Shown piece by piece: positions 8,258 through 16,324 of a stretch of DNA of 64,000 nucleotides (its first letter is position 1; the number at the start of each line of letters is the position of its first letter). Made by a program: the position numbers and the translations under genes. Origin of the DNA: Pseudomonas putida (GTDB lineage Bacteria > Pseudomonadota > Gammaproteobacteria > Pseudomonadales > Pseudomonadaceae); the NCBI RefSeq assembly GCF_003228315.1, contig NZ_CP029693.1:868001-932000 (forward strand), read 5' to 3'. The notes under the pieces are model-generated. The model was not told the DNA's origin. It saw only the letters and a list, made by a program, of their open reading frames with translations, and did no database searches.

Positions 8258-9181
8258 ATGATGACCATTCGTTTTGATGATCGCGTTGCTATCGTCACCG
8301 GCGCCGGCAACGGCCTTGGCCGCGTTCATGCATTGAACCTGGCGGCGCGCGGCGCCAAGGTTGTGATCAACGACTTCGGCGGTAGCCGCGACGGTTCTGG
8401 CAGCTCGTCTGACGCCGCCCTGGCGGTGGTCGAGGAAATCCGCCAGGCCGGTGGCGTCGCCATTGCCAACGGCGCCAACGTGGCCGACTACGAACAGGTC
8501 CAGGCCATGGTCAAACAAGCGGTCGAAGCCTTCGGTCGCGTCGACATCCTGATCAACAACGCCGGCATCCTGCGCGACAAGTCGTTCGCCAAGATGGAAA
8601 TGGCTGATATTAAGGCAGTGATCGATGTGCACTTGATGGGCTCGATCAACTGCACCAAGGCAGTGTGGGAACTGATGCGCGAGCAGAACTATGGCCGCAT
8701 CCTGATGACCACCTCGGCCGCCGGCCTGTTCGGCAACTTCGGCCAGGCCAACTATGGCGCGGCGAAGATGGCGGTGGTGGGCCTGATGAACATGCTCGCC
8801 ATCGAAGGCCGCAAGAACAATATCCTGGTCAACACCCTGGCGCCAATGGCGGCCACCCGCATGACCGAGGACGTGATGCCGGCCGAACTGCTGGCGGCCA
8901 GCCGTCCTGAGCAAGTCACCCCGGGCGCATTGTTCCTGGTCAGCGAAAACGCACCGACCAAGCTGATTCTCGGAGCCGGTGCCGGCGTGTTCTCCGCCGT
9001 GCGCATGGAAGAGACCGCTCCGGTGTACATCGGCAACGAGGATCTGACACCGGAAGCCGTTGAGGCGCACATGGCGCAGATCACCGACTGGAGCACTGCC
9101 GTGGAGCGTTTCGACGCCAACGCGCAGGTCAAGGAGTTCATTGACACTGCCATGGCGGCCATCAAGGCTCGTCAGGCCTGA
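8258..9181 (+). CDS. SDR-family 3-hydroxyacyl-CoA dehydrogenase (HSD17B4/MFE-2-like)
   Basis: Short-chain dehydrogenase/reductase, 307 aa. The cofactor loop is TGAGNGLGRVHAL, followed by the insert VINDFGGSRDGSGSSSDAA typical of the dehydrogenase unit of peroxisomal multifunctional enzyme type 2. NNAGILRDKSF follows, and the catalytic pair is in NYGAAKMA, where Tyr and Lys are spaced as YxxxK. Start is the first of two adjacent ATGs (8258/8261) after AGAGGA. It probably oxidises a (3R)-hydroxyacyl-CoA. Position between thiolase and acyl-CoA ligase on the same strand supports a beta-oxidation role on bulky substrates; that substrate class is inference. Confidence 0.92.
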   Translation: MMTIRFDDRVAIVTGAGNGLGRVHALNLAARGAKVVINDFGGSRDGSGSSSDAALAVVEEIRQAGGVAIANGANVADYEQVQAMVKQAVEAFGRVDILINNAGILRDKSFAKMEMADIKAVIDVHLMGSINCTKAVWELMREQNYGRILMTTSAAGLFGNFGQANYGAAKMAVVGLMNMLAIEGRKNNILVNTLAPMAATRMTEDVMPAELLAASRPEQVTPGALFLVSENAPTKLILGAGAGVFSAVRMEETAPVYIGNEDLTPEAVEAHMAQITDWSTAVERFDANAQVKEFIDTAMAAIKARQA

Positions 9182-9265
9182 GTATTGCCGGGCCCTCGCT
9201 CGGGTTAAACTCGCGACGATGATCGCAACGGGCGTGCAGCCACACGCCCGGACGGAGAATGAACA

Positions 9266-10837
9266 ATGACAATAATGAACTTCGCACACACGGTCGGTAA
9301 CCTGGCCGTGCGGTTCGGCGATCGGGAAGCCCTGGTCAACATCGAGCGCAATCGCCGCTACAACTTCCGTGAACTCCACTCGCTGACCAACCGCGTCGTC
9401 AACATGCTGCGCGGGCGTCTTGGGCTTCGCCGCGGGGATGTCTACCTGTGCATCCTGGAAAACGACAACATCTCGCTGTTCCATGCCTGGACGGCGCTCA
9501 AGGGCGACGCCGCCGCTGCCTACGCGAACTATCGCGACGCTTTCGAAGAGCATCGCTGGCAAATCGAATTCCTGCGCCCCAAAGTGGTGTTCATCGAGAA
9601 CGCGTTAATCGATCGTTACTTCGACTCGCTTCACGATCAGGGCATCACCGTCGTCTGCATGGACCCTCCAGAACACCCGCGTGCCGGCCTGTTGTATTTC
9701 TGGGACCTGCTCGACGGCGTGCCGGATCACAATCCGGGCGTCGACAACGACACTCAAAAGGACACGCTGGTCTATCGCTTCACCGGCGGCACCACCGGTC
9801 AGAGCAAGTGCGTGGCCTACACCATCGAAAACTGGATGGCGTTGCGCGACTCGATGTACCTGGAAGCCGAGCAACCCTATCAGCCGGACACCCGCTTCCT
9901 GCACATGGCGCCCATCAGCCATGGCTCCGGACTGGGGCTGCTGCCGACGCTGTACCGCGGCGGCTGTACCCTGACCCAAAACGTCCCGGACCTGGCCCGC
10001 CTGTGCCGCAATATCGAAGCAGAAAAGGTCACCATGACCCTGCTCGTGCCGACCATGATCTATCGCCTGCTGGAATTGCCTGAATCACGGGATTATGACC
10101 TGTCTTCGCTGCAGACCATGGCCTACGGGGCAGCACCGATGAGCCCGGCCAAGCTGCGCCAGGCACAGGAACGCTTCGGCAATATTTTCATGCAGATCTA
10201 CGGCGCCACTGAGTGCCTGCATGCCGTGGCGTTGCTCGGCAAGGCCGATCATCTGACCCAGAACGATAAACAACTGTCTTCGGCCGGGCGCATTGCCGTC
10301 GGCGCGGAGATCCTGATCGTCGATGACAATGGTCAGGAAGTGCCTTTGGGCACGACGGGTGAGTTGTGGGTGCGTTCCCGGGGCACCATTTCGGGTTACT
10401 TCAAAAACCCGCAAGGCACGGCGCAGGAATTCCACGATGGTTACTGGAAATCCGGCGACCTGGGTTACATCGATCAGGAGGGCTTTCTGTACCTGGTCGA
10501 CCGCAAGAAAGACATGATCATCACCGGTGGTTTCAACGTGTACGCCATCGAGGTGGAGGCGGCGCTCAATGCCCACCCTGCGGTGTTGAACTCGGCCGTC
10601 GTGGGTATTCCACATGAAGAGTGGGGTGAGGCGGTGCATGCCGAAGTGATCCTCAAGGATGGCCAGATCGTCTCGGTCGATGCGTTGATCGAGCACGTCA
10701 AGGGGCGCCTGGGTCGCTTCAAGGCACCCAAGTCCGTCCAGTTTGTCGACGCCCTCCCGCTCAGTGTCGTGGGTAAGGTGCTGCGCCGTCAGGTGCGTGA
10801 AAAGTACTGGAAAGACAAGACGCGTTGCGTGTCCTGA
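9266..10837 (+). CDS. Acyl-CoA synthetase (AMP-forming)
   Basis: ANL-superfamily ligase of 523 aa that activates a carboxylic acid to acyl-CoA via an acyl adenylate. The ATP loop is TGGTTGQSK, the A5 region is IYGATEC, and the hinge and C-terminal motifs are GYWKSGDLGYID, DRKKDMIITGGFNVYAIEVE and a final Lys in SVVGKVLRR. Start ATG has GGAG 8 nt before. It begins 84 nt after the SDR gene and is the last gene of the plus-strand operon, followed by a clear terminator. The N-terminus resembles FadD-like long or branched-acid ligases rather than acetyl-CoA synthetase. This is the probable entry step for the acid substrate. Confidence 0.95.
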   Translation: MTIMNFAHTVGNLAVRFGDREALVNIERNRRYNFRELHSLTNRVVNMLRGRLGLRRGDVYLCILENDNISLFHAWTALKGDAAAAYANYRDAFEEHRWQIEFLRPKVVFIENALIDRYFDSLHDQGITVVCMDPPEHPRAGLLYFWDLLDGVPDHNPGVDNDTQKDTLVYRFTGGTTGQSKCVAYTIENWMALRDSMYLEAEQPYQPDTRFLHMAPISHGSGLGLLPTLYRGGCTLTQNVPDLARLCRNIEAEKVTMTLLVPTMIYRLLELPESRDYDLSSLQTMAYGAAPMSPAKLRQAQERFGNIFMQIYGATECLHAVALLGKADHLTQNDKQLSSAGRIAVGAEILIVDDNGQEVPLGTTGELWVRSRGTISGYFKNPQGTAQEFHDGYWKSGDLGYIDQEGFLYLVDRKKDMIITGGFNVYAIEVEAALNAHPAVLNSAVVGIPHEEWGEAVHAEVILKDGQIVSVDALIEHVKGRLGRFKAPKSVQFVDALPLSVVGKVLRRQVREKYWKDKTRCVS

Positions 10838-10875
10838 TTCGCTGTTTGTTCTGAACGTTTACCCCTTCGATTTCG

Positions 10876-10929
10876 CCCTGATGTCCCCTACCGCCCTTGG
10901 TCAGGCTGGGGACATCGGGGCTTTTTTTG
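10876..10929 (+). terminator. Rho-independent terminator after the acyl-CoA ligase
   Basis: CCCTGATGTCCCC pairs with GGGGACATCGGGG around a loop of about 19 nt and is followed directly by CTTTTTTTG. It ends the plus-strand crotonase-thiolase-SDR-ligase operon. On the other strand there is no matching T-run. Confidence 0.85.
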
Positions 10930-10987
10930 CGGGTTATCTTGCAGGTGGGACTGATTTGGCGTGGCTATTTTCCGGTCGACTTGTTCC

Positions 10988-11088
10988 CTGTAGGAGCGAG
11001 CCTGCTCGCGAAAAACGTGCAGACAACGCGGTCATTCAGAAATCCCGTGTCATCGTTGACGTCCATCGCGAGCAAGCATCTCCCACAG
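10988..11088. repeat. REPIN (paired REP palindromes)
   Basis: Left arm CTGTAGGAGCGAGCCTGCTC and the inverted, partly decayed right arm CATCGCGAGCAAGCATCTCC are separated by about 50 bp. The spacer shares much sequence with the REPIN at 14720-14853 (both contain CAGACAACGC followed by CATTCAG), so both descend from one element. It sits between convergent genes. Confidence 0.85.
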
Positions 11089-11102
11089 TATGTTCTTGTC
11101 CC

Positions 11103-12179
11103 TCAGGATGCCGGCTGTGCCTGGGGCAATTTCCAGCTGCCGTCCAGAATTGACTTCTGCGGCAGATAGAACCGCACCATGTAGTTCCACCCCGGCATGA
11201 TCGGCAGGCAATTGTCCGTGCTGGCCGTGCAACCGCCAAACTGCACGGACACTCGCCCGCTCTGGTCTTTCTTCGCGGTCAGATTGTTGAGGGTGTAGGC
11301 CTCAAGAGCATTTGGCCGAAACCGGCCATCGGCATCGTAAACACTGATCGACCAGAAGGCTTGAACCGGTACCTGGTCCACGACCAGGCGATAAGGGGTC
11401 AGACCATCGTTACGTTCAGGTGTGACGATTTGGTAAAACGCGTCTTTCTGCGGATTGCCGCCCCATGCGGTTGCGCTGCCGATCAAGTGCCGTACCGGGT
11501 CCACGTCAGAGGTCTTGCCGAACATATCCCTTGAATCGTCCAGCGACTGGCCCAAAACGGCCAACGCATCGCGAATCCTGGCCCGGCTCGATTCATCCCA
11601 CTCCGGCACGTCGAAGCGCCCCGGCCCATTGGCCTGGGTCACGGCAATGGCGTCCTGCAGAGCATGGACTTGGCTCAGGTCCGCAGGATCAGCCGGATTC
11701 ACCAGGATCCGTACACCGAGCATGACGTAGCGGGTGCCCACCTGCGCCCGGCTCACGGTGTACTGGCCGGCGGCATAATCAACATCCACCACATGATGGT
11801 CTTCGTTGATCAGGGCCAACGAGATATAGCGCTTGCCCGCATCCGGCAGGGTGATGCTGACAGGCCCGGCATCCAGATCGAAGACTGCGGTGGAATAAAG
11901 CGTATCGCGGTTGGGCCGCACGACGGTCTGGGCGCCTGCGGGGACCAGTTGCCGCCAATGGAAGAACTGGCCCAGCCCTGCTGCCCGTTTGATGGTCATG
12001 GCGAAATACCGATCAGACTCGGCTCGGGCAAAATTGTCGACCGTTACCGGCACCTGCGCGCCCGGCAATACCTGACTATGTGCGGCGGGAAGACCGGTCG
12101 CCAGCAACGCGCAAGACGCCAGCAGCACTTTCCATTCGTTCATTGGTTTGTCCTTGGTAATAGTAGATAGGCGTTTCAT
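11103..12179 (-). CDS. Secreted DUF1254/DUF1214 protein
   Basis: 358 aa with an N-terminal signal peptide (hydrophobic VLLASCALLATGLPAAHS) and then a DUF1254-like region (RAESDRYFAMTIKRAAGLGQ, VVRPNRDTLYSTAVFDLDAG). A DUF1214-type beta-sandwich end follows, with FWSISVYDADGRF and LTAKKDQSGRVSVQFGGC. The ATG at 12179 overlaps the upstream stop codon (ATGA), suggesting coupling; a second ATG at 12143 has AAGGA upstream and gives a shorter signal peptide. Function of these domains is not established; they recur beside alcohol and fatty-acid catabolic genes. Together with the next gene it forms a tandem pair of related periplasmic proteins. Confidence 0.85.
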   Translation of the reverse strand: MKRLSTITKDKPMNEWKVLLASCALLATGLPAAHSQVLPGAQVPVTVDNFARAESDRYFAMTIKRAAGLGQFFHWRQLVPAGAQTVVRPNRDTLYSTAVFDLDAGPVSITLPDAGKRYISLALINEDHHVVDVDYAAGQYTVSRAQVGTRYVMLGVRILVNPADPADLSQVHALQDAIAVTQANGPGRFDVPEWDESSRARIRDALAVLGQSLDDSRDMFGKTSDVDPVRHLIGSATAWGGNPQKDAFYQIVTPERNDGLTPYRLVVDQVPVQAFWSISVYDADGRFRPNALEAYTLNNLTAKKDQSGRVSVQFGGCTASTDNCLPIMPGWNYMVRFYLPQKSILDGSWKLPQAQPAS

Positions 12180-13528
12180 AGCCGCACCAGCGCGGGTGGG
12201 AAATACTCGCCGCTGGCCACCGGCCCCTTGGCGCCGTAGTAGCGCAGCATCAACCGGAACGGCTCGCCTGCCACAGTCGGCAGCCAGTTGTTCTGGGCCG
12301 CCCCAGGTGGCAGTTGCGGTCCGAAATACAGCGTGAGGGAGCCGTCGGCGTTGTAGTGCAGGTCCGATTGATTGTTCAGCAAGAACCGGTCAAGCGAATT
12401 GGGCAGCACCCGGAACGTTTTGCTGTTGGTGGCCGTGACGGACCAGAAGTACCGTGCAAAACCGGAGGGCAATTGTTCACGAGGGAATGTCAGTGAGTAG
12501 CTGTGCCCGCCATCGAGGACCTTTCCGTCAGCATCCCGCGCGCCACGGTAATAGTTGACCTCCGCACTGGTATTAGCCCAGATGCCGCCAAGGTCGATCA
12601 GCGTCCGGGTCAGATAATCGCTGCCGTAGGCGCCCGAAGTCGCAGGCCGAACCCAGCCATCGCGCAATGTGCCCGGTCCGATGGTGGACGCTGCGCTGGC
12701 AAGATTGGCAAAGGCATGCGTCTTGATTTGCTGGTCAATACGCGCACGCTCGCCGGGTTGTTTGATCTGCTCGGCAATGCCACGCACCTGAGCTTGCAGC
12801 GTCTGCATGCCCGGATTGAGGTCAGGCTCCTCAAGCGCCACCGAAGCGGTATCGAACGCTTCCACCGTGGGTAGCTTATACAACTCGAATATTGGCGCCT
12901 TCGGCACGGGCGGCAATTGAGGCGTGCCTGTAGGTCGCATGCTGAACTGATGTTGCAGTCGCTCGGCGACGTTCCAATCCGAGCCCAGTTCCACCCGCGA
13001 CAACACGCGTGCCGTGCGTACCGGGAGGTCGATTCGCCGGGTATTGGCCGGCAAATCCACTTTCGCGCCCTTGAGGCACACCGCGAACTCTCCATCCGGA
13101 TGGTCAGCGAACGCGCGTTCATTGATATTGGCCAGGGTTTCCCCCCAGCCATTGAGCAGTTGCACCGTGTAATAACGATCGGTGATCTTCGGCACGCTCA
13201 CCTGGGTACAACTGTGCTCATCGACGGCCACCCAGGCCTCCGAATAGGCGACGTCGAGATTGGGATTGGGCCAGTCAACCGCACCGGGTTTTCGGTGCAC
13301 CAAGTGGTTCCAGGTCATGCCCTCCTGAAAATCCAGCTGCTGCTGGCGCATGACGAGCAAACGCCCGAGCAGGTAGATATAGGCATCGCTGACCTGTTGG
13401 TCAGCGAAGACAGGTGGTGATGTAACGGGCGATTCGGCGGCGACGGCACTGGCGCACTGGATCGCCCCTGCGAGCAAGGAAGCGACAAAGATGCCACTGC
13501 CACGCGCCAAACGTGAAGTTACTGTCAT
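12176..13528 (-). CDS. Secreted DUF1254-family protein
   Basis: 450 aa. Signal peptide MTVTSRLARGSGIFVASLLA, cleaved probably after an AVAA site. A DUF1254 region follows with QQVSDAYIYLLGRLLVMRQ, WPNPNLDVAYSEAWVAVDEH and ITDRYYTVQLLNGWGE; the DUF1214-like C-terminal part contains YFWSVTATNSKTFRVLPNS and LYFGPQLPPGA. GGAG lies 7 nt before the ATG. It overlaps the following related gene by 4 bp. Location in the periplasm or outer surface is supported by the signal peptide; the activity is unknown. Neighbours downstream and upstream (LuxC/LuxE, alcohol dehydrogenase) suggest handling of alcohol or aldehyde substrates. Confidence 0.87.
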   Translation of the reverse strand: MTVTSRLARGSGIFVASLLAGAIQCASAVAAESPVTSPPVFADQQVSDAYIYLLGRLLVMRQQQLDFQEGMTWNHLVHRKPGAVDWPNPNLDVAYSEAWVAVDEHSCTQVSVPKITDRYYTVQLLNGWGETLANINERAFADHPDGEFAVCLKGAKVDLPANTRRIDLPVRTARVLSRVELGSDWNVAERLQHQFSMRPTGTPQLPPVPKAPIFELYKLPTVEAFDTASVALEEPDLNPGMQTLQAQVRGIAEQIKQPGERARIDQQIKTHAFANLASAASTIGPGTLRDGWVRPATSGAYGSDYLTRTLIDLGGIWANTSAEVNYYRGARDADGKVLDGGHSYSLTFPREQLPSGFARYFWSVTATNSKTFRVLPNSLDRFLLNNQSDLHYNADGSLTLYFGPQLPPGAAQNNWLPTVAGEPFRLMLRYYGAKGPVASGEYFPPALVRL

Positions 13529-13577
13529 TGTTATTCTCCATCGTGGTCCATGAATGAACCGTTATGCCTCTGCCAGC

Positions 13578-13611
13578 GCCATACCGCCCCTCCCGTTAAG
13601 GGAGGTATGGC
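13578..13611. repeat. Bulged hairpin with G/C tract between DUF1254 and ADH genes
   Basis: GCCATACC pairs with GGTATGGC, and inside it CTCCC pairs with GGGAG around GTTAA, leaving an unpaired GCCC. It sits in the 108-bp gap between two same-strand genes. No T-run follows on either strand. It belongs to the G/C-tract element group seen throughout the catabolic cluster. Confidence 0.55.
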
Positions 13612-13636
13612 AGACAAACAAGATGGGAACGTAACC

Positions 13637-14698
13637 TCAGGCCACCTCGACATCCATGAGCGACGCCATGTCGATCACGAATCGATACTTCACATCATTG
13701 TTCTGCATGCGCGTGAACGCCTGGTTGATGTCCTTTATGTCGATCATTTCGCAGTCCGGCAGCACCCGGTGCGTGGCACAGAAGTCGAGCAGTTCCTGGG
13801 TCTGTTCCAGCCCGCCGATCAACGAGCCTGCAATGGAGCGGTTGTTCACCGCCAGCAAGGCCCCGTGTATCGGCTCCAGCGGCTCCAGGGCGCCGACCAG
13901 CACCAGCGTACCCTGGCGGGCCAGCAGCATCAGGTAAGGATTGACGTTATGGGTGCGCGGGATAGTGTCCAGAATCAGATCGAAACTGCTCGCGGCGCCT
14001 TTCATGGCCTGGGGTTCGCTGGATAGCAGCACATGGTGCGCGCCCAGGGCGCGAGCATCGTCAGCCTTGCCTGGCGAAGTGGTAATCACCGTGACTTCGG
14101 CGCCCAATGCCACCCCCAGTTTGACCGCCATATGCCCCAGTCCGCCCAACCCGACCACCGCTAGACGCGTGCCGGCCTTGACCCCGTGTTCACGCATTGG
14201 TGTCCAGACGGTGATGCCTGCGCACAGCAATGGACCAGTGAAGCGCGGGTCCAGCGAAGGCGGTACCCGCAATACGAATGACTCACGCACCACAATATGT
14301 TGGGCGTAGCCACCGCGGGTCACTTCACCGCTGATACGGTCCAGGCCGTTATAGGTTGGTGTCATGCCCAGGGTGCAATGCGGCTCCTGATGCTGCTCGC
14401 AGGCCGCGCACTGCTGGCAACTGTCGATCAGGCAACCCACGGCAACGATATCGCCAGGGCGATGTCGGCTGACGGCCAACCCGACGGCGGTGACCCGGCC
14501 GACGATTTCATGGCCCGGTACACAAGGGAAACGCGTGCTTTTCCAGTCGTTGTGCACGTAATGCGTGTCTGAGTGACAGACGCCGCAATAGTCGATGTCG
14601 ATGGCGACATCATCGTCGCGCAAGGCTCGGCGTTCGAAACGCAGGGGTTCGAGTGGGGCGTTGGCTTCGTGGACGCCATAGCCGATGCAGGTGGTCAT
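13637..14698 (-). CDS. Zinc-dependent alcohol dehydrogenase (CAD/YahK type)
   Basis: Medium-chain dehydrogenase of 353 aa. Catalytic zinc ligands lie in CGVCHSDTHY and PGHEIVG, the structural zinc cysteines in CQQCAACEQHQEPHC, and the nucleotide site in GLGGLGHMAVKLG followed by TSPGKADDA, which favours NADPH as in cinnamyl-alcohol dehydrogenase-like aldehyde reductases. Of two ATGs, the one at 14698 has GGAG 8 nt upstream and the one at 14704 only 2 nt. It follows LuxC across a REPIN. Expected role: interconvert the aldehyde made or used by LuxC with its alcohol (inference from context). Confidence 0.93.
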   Translation of the reverse strand: MTTCIGYGVHEANAPLEPLRFERRALRDDDVAIDIDYCGVCHSDTHYVHNDWKSTRFPCVPGHEIVGRVTAVGLAVSRHRPGDIVAVGCLIDSCQQCAACEQHQEPHCTLGMTPTYNGLDRISGEVTRGGYAQHIVVRESFVLRVPPSLDPRFTGPLLCAGITVWTPMREHGVKAGTRLAVVGLGGLGHMAVKLGVALGAEVTVITTSPGKADDARALGAHHVLLSSEPQAMKGAASSFDLILDTIPRTHNVNPYLMLLARQGTLVLVGALEPLEPIHGALLAVNNRSIAGSLIGGLEQTQELLDFCATHRVLPDCEMIDIKDINQAFTRMQNNDVKYRFVIDMASLMDVEVA

Positions 14699-14719
14699 GT
14701 TCATGTCTCCAGAGGTTGA

Positions 14720-14853
14720 ATGAACAACACTCCCCCTGTAGGAGCGAGCCTGCTCGCGAAAAACGTCCAGACAACGCAGGCATTCAGGCAGCCCGCGTCA
14801 TCTTTAACGACCATCGCGAGCAGGCTCGCTCCTACAGGGGGAGTGCTGTTCAT
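14720..14853. repeat. REPIN with extended 40-bp inverted arms
   Basis: Left arm 14720-14759 and right arm 14814-14853 are inverted copies with one mismatch in 40 bases. The core is the REP sequence GGAGCGAGCCTGCTCGCG, and the match extends outwards through CTCCCCCTG and ATGAACA. The 54-bp spacer matches that of the REPIN at 10988. Placed between luxC-like and alcohol dehydrogenase genes of the same strand, it would form a very stable transcript stem there. Confidence 0.9.
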
Positions 14854-14863
14854 GGGTTTTTAG

Positions 14864-16321
14864 TCAGATCGACGGACGCAACCACGGCGCGGCGCTGGTT
14901 TGTGGCGCGGCGATCTGATTGGAGATCCACTTGCCCATGCGCCGCATCGGCTCGATGGAATCCTGTGGCGCGGCAAACTTCATGGCGGCGGCGTATCCCA
15001 GGGAAACGATGCGCTGAGCCCCATACAGCGGCAGCACATCCTTGAGCTGATCCTTGATGCTTTCCGGATAGACACCGACGGTCTGGGTATAGGCGTCAAC
15101 CGCAGCCATCATTTCGCTCAGATCATCGACCGGCACCAGGTTGGCCGTGCGGTCATCCAGGCTGGCGGAAAAAGACACTGGTTCGGGTAACTGTGAACAG
15201 ATGATCGCGCCCTCACCTTCCTTGCCGCCGATAACCCTGTACCACTCGTCATCCAGGCGCAGCGCGTCGACATGCGCCTTCAAGCCCTGGTCGTAACGCT
15301 TGGGGGTCGTGCTCAGGGTATTGGGCAAGCCGATCATCGCGTCATAGACGTACTGGCCAAACGTGTTGAGTTTTTCCAGGCCCTGTTCGTCGGTGCCACT
15401 TTGCACATAGACCACCCGCGCGCAAACACAGCCCTTCTGATTGATCGCGCCGATGTCGGCCGCCAGGCGCACCGCCGCTTCGCGCATGTTCGCTTCGCTG
15501 TCGAAGGTCTCCTGGCCGATGATGCTGGCGCTGCGTTTGGGGTCGAGGGAGATCAGCTCCAGGCCGGGCTGGATGTAGCGCGTCACGTGCTTCATGGAAG
15601 CGAATCCGCCCCAGGCGACGATTTTCTCCAGGTTTTGCGGCTGGTACAGGCGCTGCTCGAACGCTTCGTCGCCGCCCTTCCAGTAGGCCACCGAGAGGTG
15701 TTTGGTCAGCGGATGATCAGGGGCCATGTCGACCATGGTGCGGGCAATGGCCAGCGCGGTGAACGGGTCGTTGGACGGCGCCTTGATGATCGCGTCGCTG
15801 CGCAAGACCATGTTGCGGATGATGGTCCACAACGACAGGGACACCGCATTACCGGCGACGATGTGAAGGGTACGTGCACCGAAGCAACGCACCTCAAGTT
15901 CGGTGCCGTCGAGCAGTGTCTGCGGTACCCAGCCTTCAAGGTATTGGATACCGACCGTGGTTTCCGCCATCTCGGTGATGAATTCACGGGTCAGCATATG
16001 CGGCAGGCCCATGTAGGAGCCCTTGACGATGGTCGGGGTGGTGGGCGCGGTGAGGTACGACAGTTCGCAGGCTTCCTGCAGGTACTGGTTTTTGTCCAGC
16101 GCCAGGCGTTTACCGAGTTCGACGGCGTAATCGAGGATGTCATCGAAACTCAAGGTATACAGGTCGGCGAGTCTGGCCGGATTGCCCAGCGGCAATTGGT
16201 CGATGTATTTGCTTGCGTCGGGGGTGAGGAAGCTCAGGTCGCCGCCACGCCCACCCACTTCAATCAGGTTGTCGGTAATGATCTGACCACGAATGATCAT
16301 CGGTGCAATGGGATGGGTCAT
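14864..16321 (-). CDS. LuxC-like acyl-CoA/acyl-protein reductase
   Basis: 485 aa of the LuxC family, which reduces an activated fatty acyl group to aldehyde with NADPH through an acyl-cysteine. The N-terminal part carries GGRGGDLSFLTP, and the middle ILRNMVL-like helix region and RCFGARTLHIVAGN are typical. The probable catalytic segment is INQKGCVCARVVYV. Start ATG lies 4 nt after the stop of the LuxE-like gene, so the two are co-translated. No luxA/luxB luciferase is present anywhere in the window. Next to an alcohol dehydrogenase and acyl-CoA dehydrogenases it may work in acid reduction or, reversed, in CoA-acylating aldehyde oxidation. Confidence 0.88.
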   Translation of the reverse strand: MTHPIAPMIIRGQIITDNLIEVGGRGGDLSFLTPDASKYIDQLPLGNPARLADLYTLSFDDILDYAVELGKRLALDKNQYLQEACELSYLTAPTTPTIVKGSYMGLPHMLTREFITEMAETTVGIQYLEGWVPQTLLDGTELEVRCFGARTLHIVAGNAVSLSLWTIIRNMVLRSDAIIKAPSNDPFTALAIARTMVDMAPDHPLTKHLSVAYWKGGDEAFEQRLYQPQNLEKIVAWGGFASMKHVTRYIQPGLELISLDPKRSASIIGQETFDSEANMREAAVRLAADIGAINQKGCVCARVVYVQSGTDEQGLEKLNTFGQYVYDAMIGLPNTLSTTPKRYDQGLKAHVDALRLDDEWYRVIGGKEGEGAIICSQLPEPVSFSASLDDRTANLVPVDDLSEMMAAVDAYTQTVGVYPESIKDQLKDVLPLYGAQRIVSLGYAAAMKFAAPQDSIEPMRRMGKWISNQIAAPQTSAAPWLRPSI

Positions 16322-16324
16322 GGC

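Noticed and set aside
8243..9562. Minus-strand open frame of 439 codons across the SDR and ligase genes
   Set aside because: Crosses two well-supported plus-strand genes and has no recognisable domain.
14720..14853. Possible intrinsic terminator between luxC-like and alcohol dehydrogenase genes
   Set aside because: The inverted arms are REP sequences with a 54-bp spacer and no T-run; better described as a REPIN.
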